A stretch of 64,000 bases of DNA from CAVLDP01 sp963661945 (GCA_963661945.1 CAVLDP010000006.1:10626-74625); one strand, 5' to 3'; positions 18,224 through 25,809 are shown, counted from the stretch's first letter. Program-made: numbers and translations. Notes: generated by a model not told the origin, from the sequence alone.

Positions 18224-19897
18224 CTACTGCTGACCTGGAATCTCTAAGATTGCGCCGCGATTACCAGATGTAACCATGGAAGCATATCTCTTCAGATAAC
18301 CTGTCGTAACCTTTGGTTCTCTAGGAGACCATGCTGCCTTACGTCGTGCAAGCTCCTCATCAGAGACCTTGAGCTCTATGCTAAGGCCCGGAATATCAAT
18401 AGAAATGATATCCCCCTCCTCTACAAGGGCAATTGGGCCACCAACAGCTGCCTCTGGAGACACATGTCCAATCGACGCACCTCGAGACGCACCAGAGAAT
18501 CTACCATCTGTAATCAGAGCGACTGACGAACCAAGTCCCATTCCTGCAATAGCTGAGGTAGGATTCAGCATCTCCCTCATACCAGGTCCGCCCTTCGGTC
18601 CCTCATAACGAATGACAACCACATCACCAGCGACAATCTTGCCGCTCTTAATAGCGCTAATTGCATCCTCTTCGCAATCGAATACTCTGGCTGGTCCTTC
18701 GTGTACCATCATCTCTTCTACAACAGCTGATCTCTTCACAACAGATCCATCTGGTGCCAGATTACCCTTCAATACAGCAAGTCCGCCCGTCGTAGAATAT
18801 GGATTATCAACTGGACGAATTACATCTGGATTACGATTAATCGCACCAGCAATATTCTCACCGACAGTCTTGCCGGTTACTGTCATACAATCTGTATTCA
18901 GAAGGCCAATATCAGCAAGTTCCTTCATCACTGCATAGACACCGCCTGCTTCGTTCAAGTCCTCCATATAAGTAGGGCCAGCTGGTGCCAGATGACATAG
19001 GTTCGGTGTCTTCTCACTGATTGGGTTTGCAAATGAGATATCGAAATCAAAACCAATCTCATGAGCAATCGCTGGTAAATGAAGCATCGAATTCGTAGAG
19101 CATCCAAGTGCCATATCAACAGTAAGCGCATTCATAATTGCCTCTTTTGTCATGATATCTCTTGGACGAATATTCTTATTAAACATATCCATAACCGCAT
19201 AGCCTGCTCTCTTGGCCAGGCGGATTCGCTCAGAATATACAGCAGGAATCGTTCCGTTACCACCAAGTCCCATACCAAGGGCCTCTGTCAGGCAGTTCAT
19301 GGAATTTGCTGTATACATACCAGAACATGAACCGCAGGTTGGGCACACATTCTCTTCGTAATTTCGAACATCATCTTCTGTCATGGTTCCAGCTGCATGT
19401 GCACCAACTGCCTCAAACATAGATGACAGAGATCTCTTCTGTCCACCAACGTGACCCGCAAGCATTGGACCACCAGATACAAATACGGTTGGCACATTTA
19501 TTCTGGCTGCAGCCATAAGAAGTCCTGGTACATTCTTGTCACAGTTTGGCACCATAACAAGAGCATCAAACTGATGGGCGATTGCCATACACTCAGTAGA
19601 ATCTGCAATCAAATCTCTCGTAACAAGGGAATACTTCATACCGATATGGCCCATGGCAATACCGTCGCAGACAGCAATTGCTGGAAATACAACCGGAGTT
19701 CCACCAGCTTCCGCTACACCAAGCTTCACTGCATCGACAATCTTATCGATATTCATGTGACCTGGAACAATCTCATTATAAGAACTAACAATACCGACGA
19801 TTGGCTTTCTCTGTTCTTCCTGTGTCATACCAAGTGCATTCAGTAAGCTTCGTGCTGGAGCCTGCTGCATGCCTGATTTCATATTATCGCTTTGCAT
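18224..19897 (-). CDS. ilvD: Dihydroxy-acid dehydratase
   Basis: Iron-sulfur dehydratase turning 2,3-dihydroxyisovalerate or its methyl homologue into the 2-keto acid. The length is 557 aa. Cluster cysteines appear in NCDKNVPG and in CPTCGSCSGMYTANSMNC. The C-terminal region has GPKGGPGMREML and DGRFSG. It precedes ilvB by 28 bases. ilvC is not in the window. Confidence 0.97.
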   Translation of the reverse strand: MQSDNMKSGMQQAPARSLLNALGMTQEEQRKPIVGIVSSYNEIVPGHMNIDKIVDAVKLGVAEAGGTPVVFPAIAVCDGIAMGHIGMKYSLVTRDLIADSTECMAIAHQFDALVMVPNCDKNVPGLLMAAARINVPTVFVSGGPMLAGHVGGQKRSLSSMFEAVGAHAAGTMTEDDVRNYEENVCPTCGSCSGMYTANSMNCLTEALGMGLGGNGTIPAVYSERIRLAKRAGYAVMDMFNKNIRPRDIMTKEAIMNALTVDMALGCSTNSMLHLPAIAHEIGFDFDISFANPISEKTPNLCHLAPAGPTYMEDLNEAGGVYAVMKELADIGLLNTDCMTVTGKTVGENIAGAINRNPDVIRPVDNPYSTTGGLAVLKGNLAPDGSVVKRSAVVEEMMVHEGPARVFDCEEDAISAIKSGKIVAGDVVVIRYEGPKGGPGMREMLNPTSAIAGMGLGSSVALITDGRFSGASRGASIGHVSPEAAVGGPIALVEEGDIISIDIPGLSIELKVSDEELARRKAAWSPREPKVTTGYLKRYASMVTSGNRGAILEIPGQQ

Positions 19898-19909
19898 ATT
19901 TCATCCCCC

Positions 19910-21010
19910 TTAGATTCTCTCAGCAATCAAATCGCCCATCTTAGCAGTGCCAACCTGAGTAATTCCATCGGTTGACTCACCTGCCTGTGGCATAATATCA
20001 ATCGTACGATATCCTTCTTCTAGGACCTTCTTCACTGCGCCTTCAATTGCATCCGCTTCCTGGTCCAAATCAAAGCTATATCGAAGCATCATAGCTGCAG
20101 ACAGAATTGTCGCAATTGGATTTGCAATGCCCTGTCCTGCAATATCCGGAGCCGATCCACCACTTGGCTCATAGAGGCCGAACTTGGTCTCATTAAGCGA
20201 TGCAGAAGAAAGCATTCCAATCGAACCTGTCACCATACTTGCTTCATCTGATAAGATATCGCCAAACATATTCTCCGTCAGAACTACATCGAACTGTCCC
20301 GGATTCTTCACAAGCTGCATAGCACAGTTGTCTACAAGCATATGCTCATAAGAGACCTCTGGATAGGACTCAGCCACTTCCTCGACTACCTTTCGCCAGA
20401 GTCTGGACGAATCAAGTACGTTGGCCTTATCCACAGAAGTAACCTTCTTACGGCGCTTCATAGCAATATCAAATGCTCGAATCGCGATACGACGGATTTC
20501 TTCTTCATTGTAAGTAAGTGTATCCGTCGCGGTAAGCAGACCATCCACTTCTTCCGTACGACGTTCTCCAAAATAGAGACCACCTGTCAGTTCGCGCATA
20601 ATCATAATATCGAAACCATCTCCGATAATCTCATCGCGAAGCGGACAAGCCGCCTTTAACTCCTTGTAGAGATAAGCTGGTCTTAAATTTGCAAATAAAT
20701 TCAGGGATTTACGAAGCTTCAGAAGTCCAGCCTCTGGTCTCTTCTCTGGTGGTAACTTATACCACGGAGAAGTAGCTGTATTACCTCCGATTGATCCCAT
20801 AAGAACGGCATCTGATGCGAGCGCATCTGAAATAGCCTGATCCGTCAGAGGTTCTCCTGTAGCATCAATAGAACAGCCTCCCATAAGAATGGCTGTGTAG
20901 TCGAATTCATGCCCATACTTAGTACCTACTGCATCAAGTACCTTCTGAGCTTCAGCGACAACTTCTGGTCCAATACCATCGCCACTGATGACACCAATAT
21001 TAAATTTCAT
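19910..21010 (-). CDS. leuB: 3-isopropylmalate dehydrogenase
   Basis: Oxidative decarboxylation in leucine synthesis (NAD-dependent). Motifs: GDGIGPEV near the start, the substrate-binding LRKSLNLFANLRP, RELTGGLYFG, and GSAPDIAGQGIANP for cofactor binding; 366 aa. It is the first gene of the leuB-ilvD-ilvB-serC-serA unit and has its own sigma-A promoter with a leader of about 47 bases. leuA, leuC and leuD are absent from the window. Confidence 0.97.
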   Translation of the reverse strand: MKFNIGVISGDGIGPEVVAEAQKVLDAVGTKYGHEFDYTAILMGGCSIDATGEPLTDQAISDALASDAVLMGSIGGNTATSPWYKLPPEKRPEAGLLKLRKSLNLFANLRPAYLYKELKAACPLRDEIIGDGFDIMIMRELTGGLYFGERRTEEVDGLLTATDTLTYNEEEIRRIAIRAFDIAMKRRKKVTSVDKANVLDSSRLWRKVVEEVAESYPEVSYEHMLVDNCAMQLVKNPGQFDVVLTENMFGDILSDEASMVTGSIGMLSSASLNETKFGLYEPSGGSAPDIAGQGIANPIATILSAAMMLRYSFDLDQEADAIEGAVKKVLEEGYRTIDIMPQAGESTDGITQVGTAKMGDLIAERI

Positions 21011-21063
21011 CTTCTTTCTTTCCTTCCTAAGGATACGAATATCCTTATAAAACTATCTAGTCT

Positions 21064-21092
21064 ATCATAGCCCACCTTATTCTTCATTTCAA
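21064..21092 (-). promoter_or_regulatory. Sigma-A promoter of the leuB-ilv-ser operon
   Basis: TTGAAA (21087-21092), 17 bases, TATGAT (21064-21069) on the minus strand. The leader holds a small hairpin AAGGATA-CGAA-TATCCTT (21029-21046) just before the AAGGAAGGAAA ribosome region. The leader is far too short for a T-box or a leader-peptide attenuator. Confidence 0.65.
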
Positions 21093-21907
21093 TGTAAGAA
21101 TAGGCCAAGTTTCTCACAAGCATTGTAGATTCCATTGTGAAAAATATCATCCGTTACAAGATCCGCAATGTCCTTAATTTCATCTCTGGCATTGCCCATA
21201 GCGACACCAGTTCCAGCGAATCGAATCATCTCCGCATCATTAGGTCCATCCCCAAAAGCAATAGCATCCTCTCTCTCAAGTCCCAGATATTCAAGAATAG
21301 CTGCCATACCGGTATCCTTGTCCACGCCACGCTTCGTAATCTCACCGCTGTAGGGATCTGGTCCGCCAAAGCTCGACTGCTCTACACGAAAATAATCGCC
21401 TAGCTCATCCTGAATCTCATCCACAGTCTCATCTATGAAGTTGTAGAACAGCTTGTAGACATTCCTTCTCCCGTGAAGACTGTCCACCTTCTCAAAGAGC
21501 TTCATATTGCCATCTGTCACATCCTTCGATGCGCCAAGCCTTACAAAGCGATCTCTTGTCTTATCCCAGCCTTCGCTTGTACAAAGTGAACCATCCTCAG
21601 ATTGAAGGCCGAAGCTGCAATGCTTTGGCTCCATCAGATCAAGAAAAGCTTCCACCTTGTCCAGATCCATGAAGCTCTGAAATATAATCTCATCTCCTAT
21701 ACTGGCCTCAGCGCCCGCAACAGATACCACGCCATCAAAGCCAAGTGACCTGATGCTTGGCCAAATCTGTGACCTGGTTCTACCTGTGCATAGGAATATC
21801 TTATGTCCCGCCTTCTTGAGAAGCGTAAGCGCTTCAACGGTCGAATCCGCCACGACTCCATTTCGATCCAAAAGGGTTCCATCAATATCGAAAAATATAG
21901 CCTTCAT
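21089..21907 (-). CDS. Cof-type HAD-superfamily phosphatase
   Basis: The HAD core is clear: nucleophile motif FFDIDGTLL (D7, D9), motif II CTGR and motif IV FGDGPNDAEM. A C2B-type cap lies between. Members of this group dephosphorylate sugar phosphates, flavin nucleotides or PLP, usually with low specificity; the substrate cannot be read from sequence. The length of 272 aa is typical. The last codons overlap the -35 box of the leuB promoter. It could in principle replace SerB, but that is a guess. Confidence 0.88.
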   Translation of the reverse strand: MKAIFFDIDGTLLDRNGVVADSTVEALTLLKKAGHKIFLCTGRTRSQIWPSIRSLGFDGVVSVAGAEASIGDEIIFQSFMDLDKVEAFLDLMEPKHCSFGLQSEDGSLCTSEGWDKTRDRFVRLGASKDVTDGNMKLFEKVDSLHGRRNVYKLFYNFIDETVDEIQDELGDYFRVEQSSFGGPDPYSGEITKRGVDKDTGMAAILEYLGLEREDAIAFGDGPNDAEMIRFAGTGVAMGNARDEIKDIADLVTDDIFHNGIYNACEKLGLFLH

Positions 21908-22021
21908 TTCTCCTCTACTGTAGCCTCCCTATGATTGTAGAAAATTTCACAATGTCAAAATTATACAAGAAAGTAGACATATTTTCAATAGTGGTAAGAA
22001 TTGCATAAGAGGCAAAATTGG

Positions 22022-22052
22022 CATAAAAATAGACCAGCCAAAGCTGGTCTAT
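22022..22052 (-). terminator. Terminator after the 92-aa orphan gene
   Basis: A ten-base-pair perfect stem ATAGACCAGC (22029-22038 with 22043-22052, four-base loop), then TTTTTATG on the minus strand. Confidence 0.85.
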
Positions 22053-22080
22053 CATCACTTCTCGAAAAAGCAAAAAAGTA

Positions 22081-22359
22081 TTAAATATAATTCATAAGCA
22101 GTCTCTTCTGCTGACGCATATCCATGGAATCAATCGAGCGTCTCGCCTTGGAATAGAGGTTACGATTAATAGAAATCGTAAGAATCTCATCTGCATGATA
22201 GGTTCCACGAAGAAAGATTGGAATTCGCTTCGAACTCATCGTATAAGGAATAGAATCTGATAGAAGCTGCTTGCAGGCTAGTCGGCTCGCTGTCCGATTA
22301 TAGCTGCGGCAAAGAACCACATCCTTATCCACATGAGTATCCAGCTTCACTCGCTTCAT
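22081..22359 (-). CDS. Unknown small basic protein (92 aa) with a sigma-28-like promoter
   Basis: Begins MKRVKLDTHVDKDVVLCRSYNR. It has no signal peptide, no membrane segment and no motif that I recognise, and is rich in Arg/Ser. A GGAGGG ribosome site lies four bases before the ATG. It has its own promoter (sigma-28-like TTAA-N15-ACCGATAT) and its own terminator, which supports a real gene and suggests membership of the flagellar/motility regulon. The function is unknown. Confidence 0.65.
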   Translation of the reverse strand: MKRVKLDTHVDKDVVLCRSYNRTASRLACKQLLSDSIPYTMSSKRIPIFLRGTYHADEILTISINRNLYSKARRSIDSMDMRQQKRLLMNYI

Positions 22360-22392
22360 AAACCCTCCATCTTATGCATTAATAACCCTCAC

Positions 22393-22424
22393 ATTATATA
22401 TCGGTCAAAGTCGCATAAAATTAA
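22393..22424 (-). promoter_or_regulatory. Sigma-28 (SigD)-like promoter, overlapping a sigma-A -10 box
   Basis: Minus strand TTAA (22421-22424), 15 bases, ACCGATAT (22398-22405). The sigma-28 consensus is TAAA-N15-GCCGATAT, so 10 of 12 positions match. TATAAT (22393-22398) overlaps the end, so sigma-A use cannot be excluded. Confidence 0.5.
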
Positions 22425-22442
22425 GGCCTTATGCCAGAAAAA

Positions 22443-23114
22443 TTAGAGTGATGAAAGGCAATAAACTGCATCTCTTGGCAGAATCAATTCGCCATGTTCC
22501 GAAAGCTGCAGCATACCCGGATTATCCATATAAATGCTGGATGAATATTCCGCCATGATAAATGCCAGACCAGCAAGCTCTCTTCGAGTCATGCTGACAC
22601 TTAGTGCCAGATAATACGAATCATGATATTTGTAAAGGCAGGAATCGCAGGAATAAATTGGTGCAATCTTCTTTGACAAGAGAATAGCCTCCTCCATAGA
22701 AGAAAATACTGCCCAGAAATCTGTATCAAGAACGGCATCTACATCCTCGTCTGTTACATCGGTCGTCTTCTCTGACGAAGTCTCAAGTTCCTTCTTCTTG
22801 GTCTCAAGAGATTCTGTAAATGATTTCATCTTCTCACCAAGCTCCGATAACATGCCGCGGATCGCTGTCTCTCTATCATCGCTAATCATGAGTTGGATAT
22901 CGCCATCCGGCAGAATAGAAAGCTGTACATTCAGTGCCTCTCCATTCGTATCAAAATCCACCTCGTACTTCGCCTGCTGTAATATATATCGTAGGAATGT
23001 CTCAGCCTTAGCACGATCATCCATGAGATCATCAATATGCATTCCCTGCTCATCCAGCTCTTCCTGGCTGATATAGCATTTGATAGACTTGTCATTAATC
23101 TTCTTGAATCGCAT
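22443..23114 (-). CDS. mecA: MecA-like adaptor protein
   Basis: MecA adaptors deliver substrates (for example ComK in Bacillus) to ClpC-ClpP. The N-terminal domain matches the family: F.KINDKSIKCYIS..EL...G, then the DDRAKAETFLRYILQQAKYEVDF region. An acidic, Lys/Ser-rich linker (about 108-135) is followed by a C-terminal domain that would contact ClpC. The ATG at 23129 lies inside the GGAGGTGA ribosome site, so the ATG at 23114 was chosen (223 aa). The substrate is unknown. Confidence 0.85.
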   Translation of the reverse strand: MRFKKINDKSIKCYISQEELDEQGMHIDDLMDDRAKAETFLRYILQQAKYEVDFDTNGEALNVQLSILPDGDIQLMISDDRETAIRGMLSELGEKMKSFTESLETKKKELETSSEKTTDVTDEDVDAVLDTDFWAVFSSMEEAILLSKKIAPIYSCDSCLYKYHDSYYLALSVSMTRRELAGLAFIMAEYSSSIYMDNPGMLQLSEHGELILPRDAVYCLSSL

Positions 23115-23148
23115 AAGGCTCACCTCCATTTCATGTATCTTTTCTAGA

Positions 23149-23177
23149 ATTATAATTCATTTACTAATGAATAGCAA
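23149..23177 (-). promoter_or_regulatory. Sigma-A promoter of mecA with an inverted repeat in the spacer
   Basis: TTGCTA (23172-23177), 17 bases, TATAAT (23149-23154) on the minus strand. The spacer is almost entirely the inverted repeat ATTCATT-N4-AATGAAT (23155-23172), a possible repressor site. Confidence 0.55.
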
Positions 23178-23204
23178 AGAAAAAGCCTGGTAGAAACCAG
23201 GCTT
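23175..23204 (-). terminator. Terminator after tRNA-Leu(CAA)
   Basis: An eight-base-pair stem AAGCCTGG (23183-23190 with 23197-23204), then TTTTTCTTTG on the minus strand. It overlaps the mecA -35 box. Confidence 0.85.
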
Positions 23205-23211
23205 CTTGTCA

Positions 23212-23295
23212 TGCAGGAAAAGGGACTTGAACCCTCACGATGTTGCCACCGTCAGATTTTGAGTCTGATGCGTCTGCCAATTCCGCCATTCCTGC
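23212..23295 (-). tRNA. tRNA-Leu (anticodon CAA)
   Basis: 84 nt class II tRNA read on the minus strand. The acceptor is GCAGGAA/TTCCTGC with discriminator A. The anticodon stem TCAGA/TCTGA has loop CTCAAAA, giving anticodon CAA (codon UUG). It has a long variable arm and the T-loop TTCAAGT. CCA is not encoded. A weak -10 (TATAAC, 23321-23326) lies 26 bases upstream. A terminator follows. Confidence 0.97.
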
Positions 23296-23371
23296 ATTTG
23301 TCAGTCTAAAACCGACGAAAGTTATATTAACATAAGCAGATTTGAAATGCAATGAATTTTCCTACCGGAAA

Positions 23372-23380
23372 TGATATAAT
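23372..23380 (+). promoter_or_regulatory. Extended -10 promoter of the transglycosylase gene
   Basis: TGATATAAT (TGnTATAAT) 20 bases before the chosen ATG. The expected start is near 23387, leaving a short leader with GGAGGAA. No good -35 at 17 bases. This placement rules out the ATG at 23352 as the start codon. Confidence 0.6.
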
Positions 23381-23399
23381 GGATAGCGGAGGAATACTC

Positions 23400-24203
23400 A
23401 TGCAAATTCGAATTGTAACAGACCAGACTACTGGTGCAGTATCCTATATAGACACCATCGAAGGAACAAGTGAATCTAACTTCTCAGATAGCCTAAACAG
23501 CGCTACAGCCGAAGTAACAGATTCCAATTCCACAACTAGCACATCTACCTTATCTACGACAGCACTTGATCCTATTTTTGAGGAAGCTGCCAGCACCTAC
23601 AATATAGATGTTAATCTCCTACGAGCTGTCGCCAAGCAGGAATCTGGCTTCGATACCAATGCCGTCTCCAGTTCTGGAGCCATGGGAATCATGCAGCTTA
23701 TGCCACAGACAGCGGAATCTCTCGGCTGTCAGGATGCCTACGACCCTTATCAGAACATCATGGCAGGAGCCAAATATTTAAGCGAGCTGATGTCCCGCTA
23801 CAATAATGACACATCACTAGCTCTTGCAGCCTACAATGCAGGTTCTGGAAATGTAGATAAATATGGTGGCATCCCACCATTTACAGAAACAGAGAATTAC
23901 GTCTCAAATGTACTGTCCATGTATGAAGAAGGCGTTTCCATACCAGTTGATAAAGCCACTGCTGCAATCGACAATATGACCGAATCCGAAGTTGAAAATC
24001 AGCTTAACCAATTACTGGCGGAATTCAATCAACACGAGACCTATAACGAATTCCAGGCAGCTCTGCAGGAACACATGCAGCAGACCCTTGCAGGAGGATC
24101 CGCTAATCTATCCGATTCGCAGAATGCTTATATGCAGCTACTAGCCGATAGTCGTGCCAGCATACAAGCAGTCATTCAAAGTCGCACACAGGAAGACATA
24201 TAA
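23400..24203 (+). CDS. SLT-type lytic transglycosylase-like protein without a signal peptide
   Basis: The goose-lysozyme/SLT fold spans about residues 60-175. The catalytic glutamate is in AKQESGF (E81). The family triad SSGAMGIMQLMPQTA, AYNAG and the Y-V motif ENYVSNVL are all intact. The enzyme type cleaves peptidoglycan between MurNAc and GlcNAc, forming 1,6-anhydro ends. The N-terminus (MQIRIVTDQTTGA) is polar with no signal peptide or membrane anchor, so export would need a non-Sec route or lysis. The C-terminal 90 residues are Gln/Asn-rich helices. The ATG at 23400 has GGAGGAA at the right distance (267 aa). It stands alone between two tRNA genes. Confidence 0.85.
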   Translation: MQIRIVTDQTTGAVSYIDTIEGTSESNFSDSLNSATAEVTDSNSTTSTSTLSTTALDPIFEEAASTYNIDVNLLRAVAKQESGFDTNAVSSSGAMGIMQLMPQTAESLGCQDAYDPYQNIMAGAKYLSELMSRYNNDTSLALAAYNAGSGNVDKYGGIPPFTETENYVSNVLSMYEEGVSIPVDKATAAIDNMTESEVENQLNQLLAEFNQHETYNEFQAALQEHMQQTLAGGSANLSDSQNAYMQLLADSRASIQAVIQSRTQEDI

Positions 24204-24220
24204 TTTCTTATATTTCTGTC

Positions 24221-24249
24221 TTGACTTGATCTAGGTCTTATAGTATATT
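24221..24249 (+). promoter_or_regulatory. Sigma-A promoter of tRNA-Thr
   Basis: TTGACT (24221-24226), 17 bases, TATATT (24244-24249). The start would be about 16 bases before the mature tRNA. Confidence 0.75.
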
Positions 24250-24271
24250 TATCAAGTCGGTTGAACGACAG

Positions 24272-24344
24272 GCTGACGTGGCACAGGTGGTAGCGCACCT
24301 CATTGGTAGTGAGGAGGTCACGGGTTCGACTCCCGTCGTTAGCT
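24272..24344 (+). tRNA. tRNA-Thr (anticodon GGT)
   Basis: 73 nt. Acceptor GCTGACG/CGTTAGC with one G-U pair. Anticodon stem CCTCA/TGAGG with loop TTGGTAG, so anticodon GGT (codons ACC/ACU). The T-loop TTCGACT is standard. CCA is not encoded. It has its own promoter and terminator. Confidence 0.96.
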
Positions 24345-24350
24345 TAGAGA

Positions 24351-24381
24351 AGAGCTGTAGCATTGCTACAGCTCTTTTTTT
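24351..24381 (+). terminator. Terminator after tRNA-Thr
   Basis: An eleven-base-pair perfect stem AGAGCTGTAGC (24351-24361 with 24365-24375, three-base loop) followed by seven T residues. Confidence 0.92.
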
Positions 24382-24429
24382 GTGCATGATTTTCCTGGGA
24401 AACAGTCCAAGCAGAAGATCATGCAAGAG

Positions 24430-24483
24430 TTCAGACACCTGTTCGCGCACCTGTTCAGACACCCGTTTGCACACTCGTTCACG
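24430..24483 (+). repeat. 12-bp degenerate tandem repeat, four and a half units
   Basis: Units TTCAGACACCTG, TTCGCGCACCTG, TTCAGACACCCG, TTTGCACACTCG and partial TTCACG lie head to tail between two facing terminators. On the minus strand the repeat would encode a four-residue period (VSEQ/VREQ), but no ribosome site or good start precedes it. The function is unknown; it may be a slippage-derived spacer or a relic of a coiled-coil gene. Confidence 0.75.
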
Positions 24484-24484
24484 T

Positions 24485-24516
24485 AAAAAAGCTCGACCCC
24501 ATTAGGAGTCGAGCTT
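24485..24516 (-). terminator. Terminator after the efp unit
   Basis: A twelve-base-pair stem, 24489-24500 with 24505-24516 (one G-U pair), loop ATTA, then TTTTTTA on the minus strand. The stop codon of the 70-aa gene lies in the loop. Confidence 0.85.
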
Positions 24517-24714
24517 CTTCATAATCTCATCTAATATCTCAGATGGAATCGTACCATCCTGATACAAGTCAACAATTGTGCAATCCGAACCGAGAAGCGC
24601 TGTTACATCAAGCCAGGTTCCCCTGGCAAATTCTGCATCGAATAACTCGAAGACCTCGCGATTACGAAGTAGCACAGATAGTGGCATCTGACGATAATCC
24701 ATAGAATCATCCAT
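24502..24714 (-). CDS. Unknown small acidic protein (70 aa) downstream of efp
   Basis: The protein begins MDDSMDYRQMPLSVLLRNREVF and ends in a helix rich in Ile/Glu/Lys. It is soluble, with no recognised motif. It starts two bases after the efp stop and ends inside a terminator, so it is co-transcribed with efp. No strong ribosome site is seen; translation may be coupled to efp, or it may start at the second ATG (24702). It could be a small helical regulatory or binding protein; the function is unknown. Confidence 0.6.
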   Translation of the reverse strand: MDDSMDYRQMPLSVLLRNREVFELFDAEFARGTWLDVTALLGSDCTIVDLYQDGTIPSEILDEIMKKLDS

Positions 24715-24716
24715 TC

Positions 24717-25274
24717 TTATACTCTAGATAAGTACTCACCTGTTCTAGTGTCAATCTTGATTACATCATCCTGATTTACAAAGAGTGGTACATAAACAGT
24801 AGCGCCTGTCTCAACAACAGCTGGCTTGGTAGCACCTGTAGCTGTATCGCCCTTGAAACCTGGCTCTGTATCTGTAATCTGAAGCTCTACGAAGAGTGGT
24901 GGCTCTACAGCGAATACGTTGCCCTTGTATGAGCAAACCTTAACCACTTCATTCTCCTTAACAAACTTCAGGGAATCGCCGATATCATCAGCATTCAGAG
25001 AAATCTGCTCATATGTCTCAACATCCATAAAGTTAAACATATCACCATCAGCATAGAGATATGTCATATCCTTACGATCGATATGTGCCTGAGGGAACTT
25101 CTCTGTTGGACGGAAAGAAGTCTCAACAACACCACCATTTACAATATCCTTAAGCTTAGTACGAACGAAAGCTGCGCCCTTACCAGGCTTTACATGCTGA
25201 AATTCGATAATCTGGCAAACCTTGCCATCATATTCGATTGTTACACCATTTCTGAAATCTCCAGCAGAAACCAT
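24717..25274 (-). CDS. efp: Elongation factor P
   Basis: Relieves ribosomes stalled on polyproline stretches. It has three beta-barrel domains over 185 aa. The tip loop HVKPGKGAAFVR has K32, the position modified in some bacteria, and the C-terminal family signature TVYVPLFVNQDDVIKIDTRTG is present. A perfect AGGAGG ribosome site and a strong own promoter precede it. No genes for known EF-P modification (epmA/epmB/earP) are in the window. Confidence 0.97.
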   Translation of the reverse strand: MVSAGDFRNGVTIEYDGKVCQIIEFQHVKPGKGAAFVRTKLKDIVNGGVVETSFRPTEKFPQAHIDRKDMTYLYADGDMFNFMDVETYEQISLNADDIGDSLKFVKENEVVKVCSYKGNVFAVEPPLFVELQITDTEPGFKGDTATGATKPAVVETGATVYVPLFVNQDDVIKIDTRTGEYLSRV

Positions 25275-25339
25275 AGTATTATCCTCCTAAAATTCAAATC
25301 CGTATCCATCAAGCCTGACAGATACACACATATGTAGAT

Positions 25340-25368
25340 ATTATATAGAATACGCTCTATTATTTCAA
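25340..25368 (-). promoter_or_regulatory. Sigma-A promoter of efp
   Basis: TTGAAA (25363-25368), 17 bases, TATAAT (25340-25345) on the minus strand. The -35 box overlaps the last codons of rpiB. Confidence 0.8.
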
Positions 25369-25809
25369 GTTTGCCATCTCAATTTCGTGAATCATGTCAA
25401 TGCGTTCCTGATGACGACCACCAAGGAAGGAGGCTTCAAGATAAGCCTTTACAATATCCTTAGCCTCTTCTAGCCCAACAATTCTGGCTCCAAAGGCGAT
25501 AATATTCGCATTGTTATGTTCCTTCACAAGTCTTGCTGTAGTCGGCTCAGAGCAAACTGCTGCACGAATTCCCGGAACTTTATTTGCAGCAATGGAAATG
25601 CCAACACCAGTACCGCAAATCAGAATACCGCAGTCGAATTCAGAAGACGCCACAGCACGTGCAACCTTCTCTCCATATTCTGGATAATTACAGGATTCAT
25701 TACTGTCCGTTCCAAAATTTGTAACCTCATGTCCCAGACTCTCTACATAAGATACAATCTCCTGCTTCATCTCTACTGCAGCATGATCATTTCCAATTGC
25801 AATCTTCAT
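25360..25809 (-). CDS. rpiB: Ribose-5-phosphate isomerase B
   Basis: Interconverts ribose-5-phosphate and ribulose-5-phosphate in the pentose phosphate pathway. It begins with the family pattern KIAIGNDHAAVEMK, has the active-site cysteine region CGTGVGISIAANK and the SEPTTARLVKEHNNANI motif. Homologues act on allose-6- or galactose-6-phosphate, but the motifs and the lack of sugar-PTS neighbours favour rpiB. The ATG at 25809 follows GAGAGG by eight bases (149 aa); the longer reading to 25845 adds a non-homologous tail. Confidence 0.93.
   Translation of the reverse strand: MKIAIGNDHAAVEMKQEIVSYVESLGHEVTNFGTDSNESCNYPEYGEKVARAVASSEFDCGILICGTGVGISIAANKVPGIRAAVCSEPTTARLVKEHNNANIIAFGARIVGLEEAKDIVKAYLEASFLGGRHQERIDMIHEIEMANLK

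Noticed and set aside
16519..21010. CRISPR array, prophage or insertion sequence
   Set aside because: No spaced direct repeats, transposase, integrase or phage structural genes were found here or elsewhere in the window.
21908..21960. Promoter for the HAD gene: TTGACA at 21953-21958
   Set aside because: The -35 is perfect, but the -10 at 17 bases (ATCATA) matches poorly; not strong enough to list.
24238..24474. Minus-strand 78-codon frame carrying the four-residue repeat
   Set aside because: It runs through the tRNA-Thr gene and its terminator and has no ribosome site; the repeat is kept only as a DNA feature.
24278..24505. Plus-strand 75-codon frame over the tRNA-Thr gene
   Set aside because: It starts inside the tRNA and crosses the terminator.
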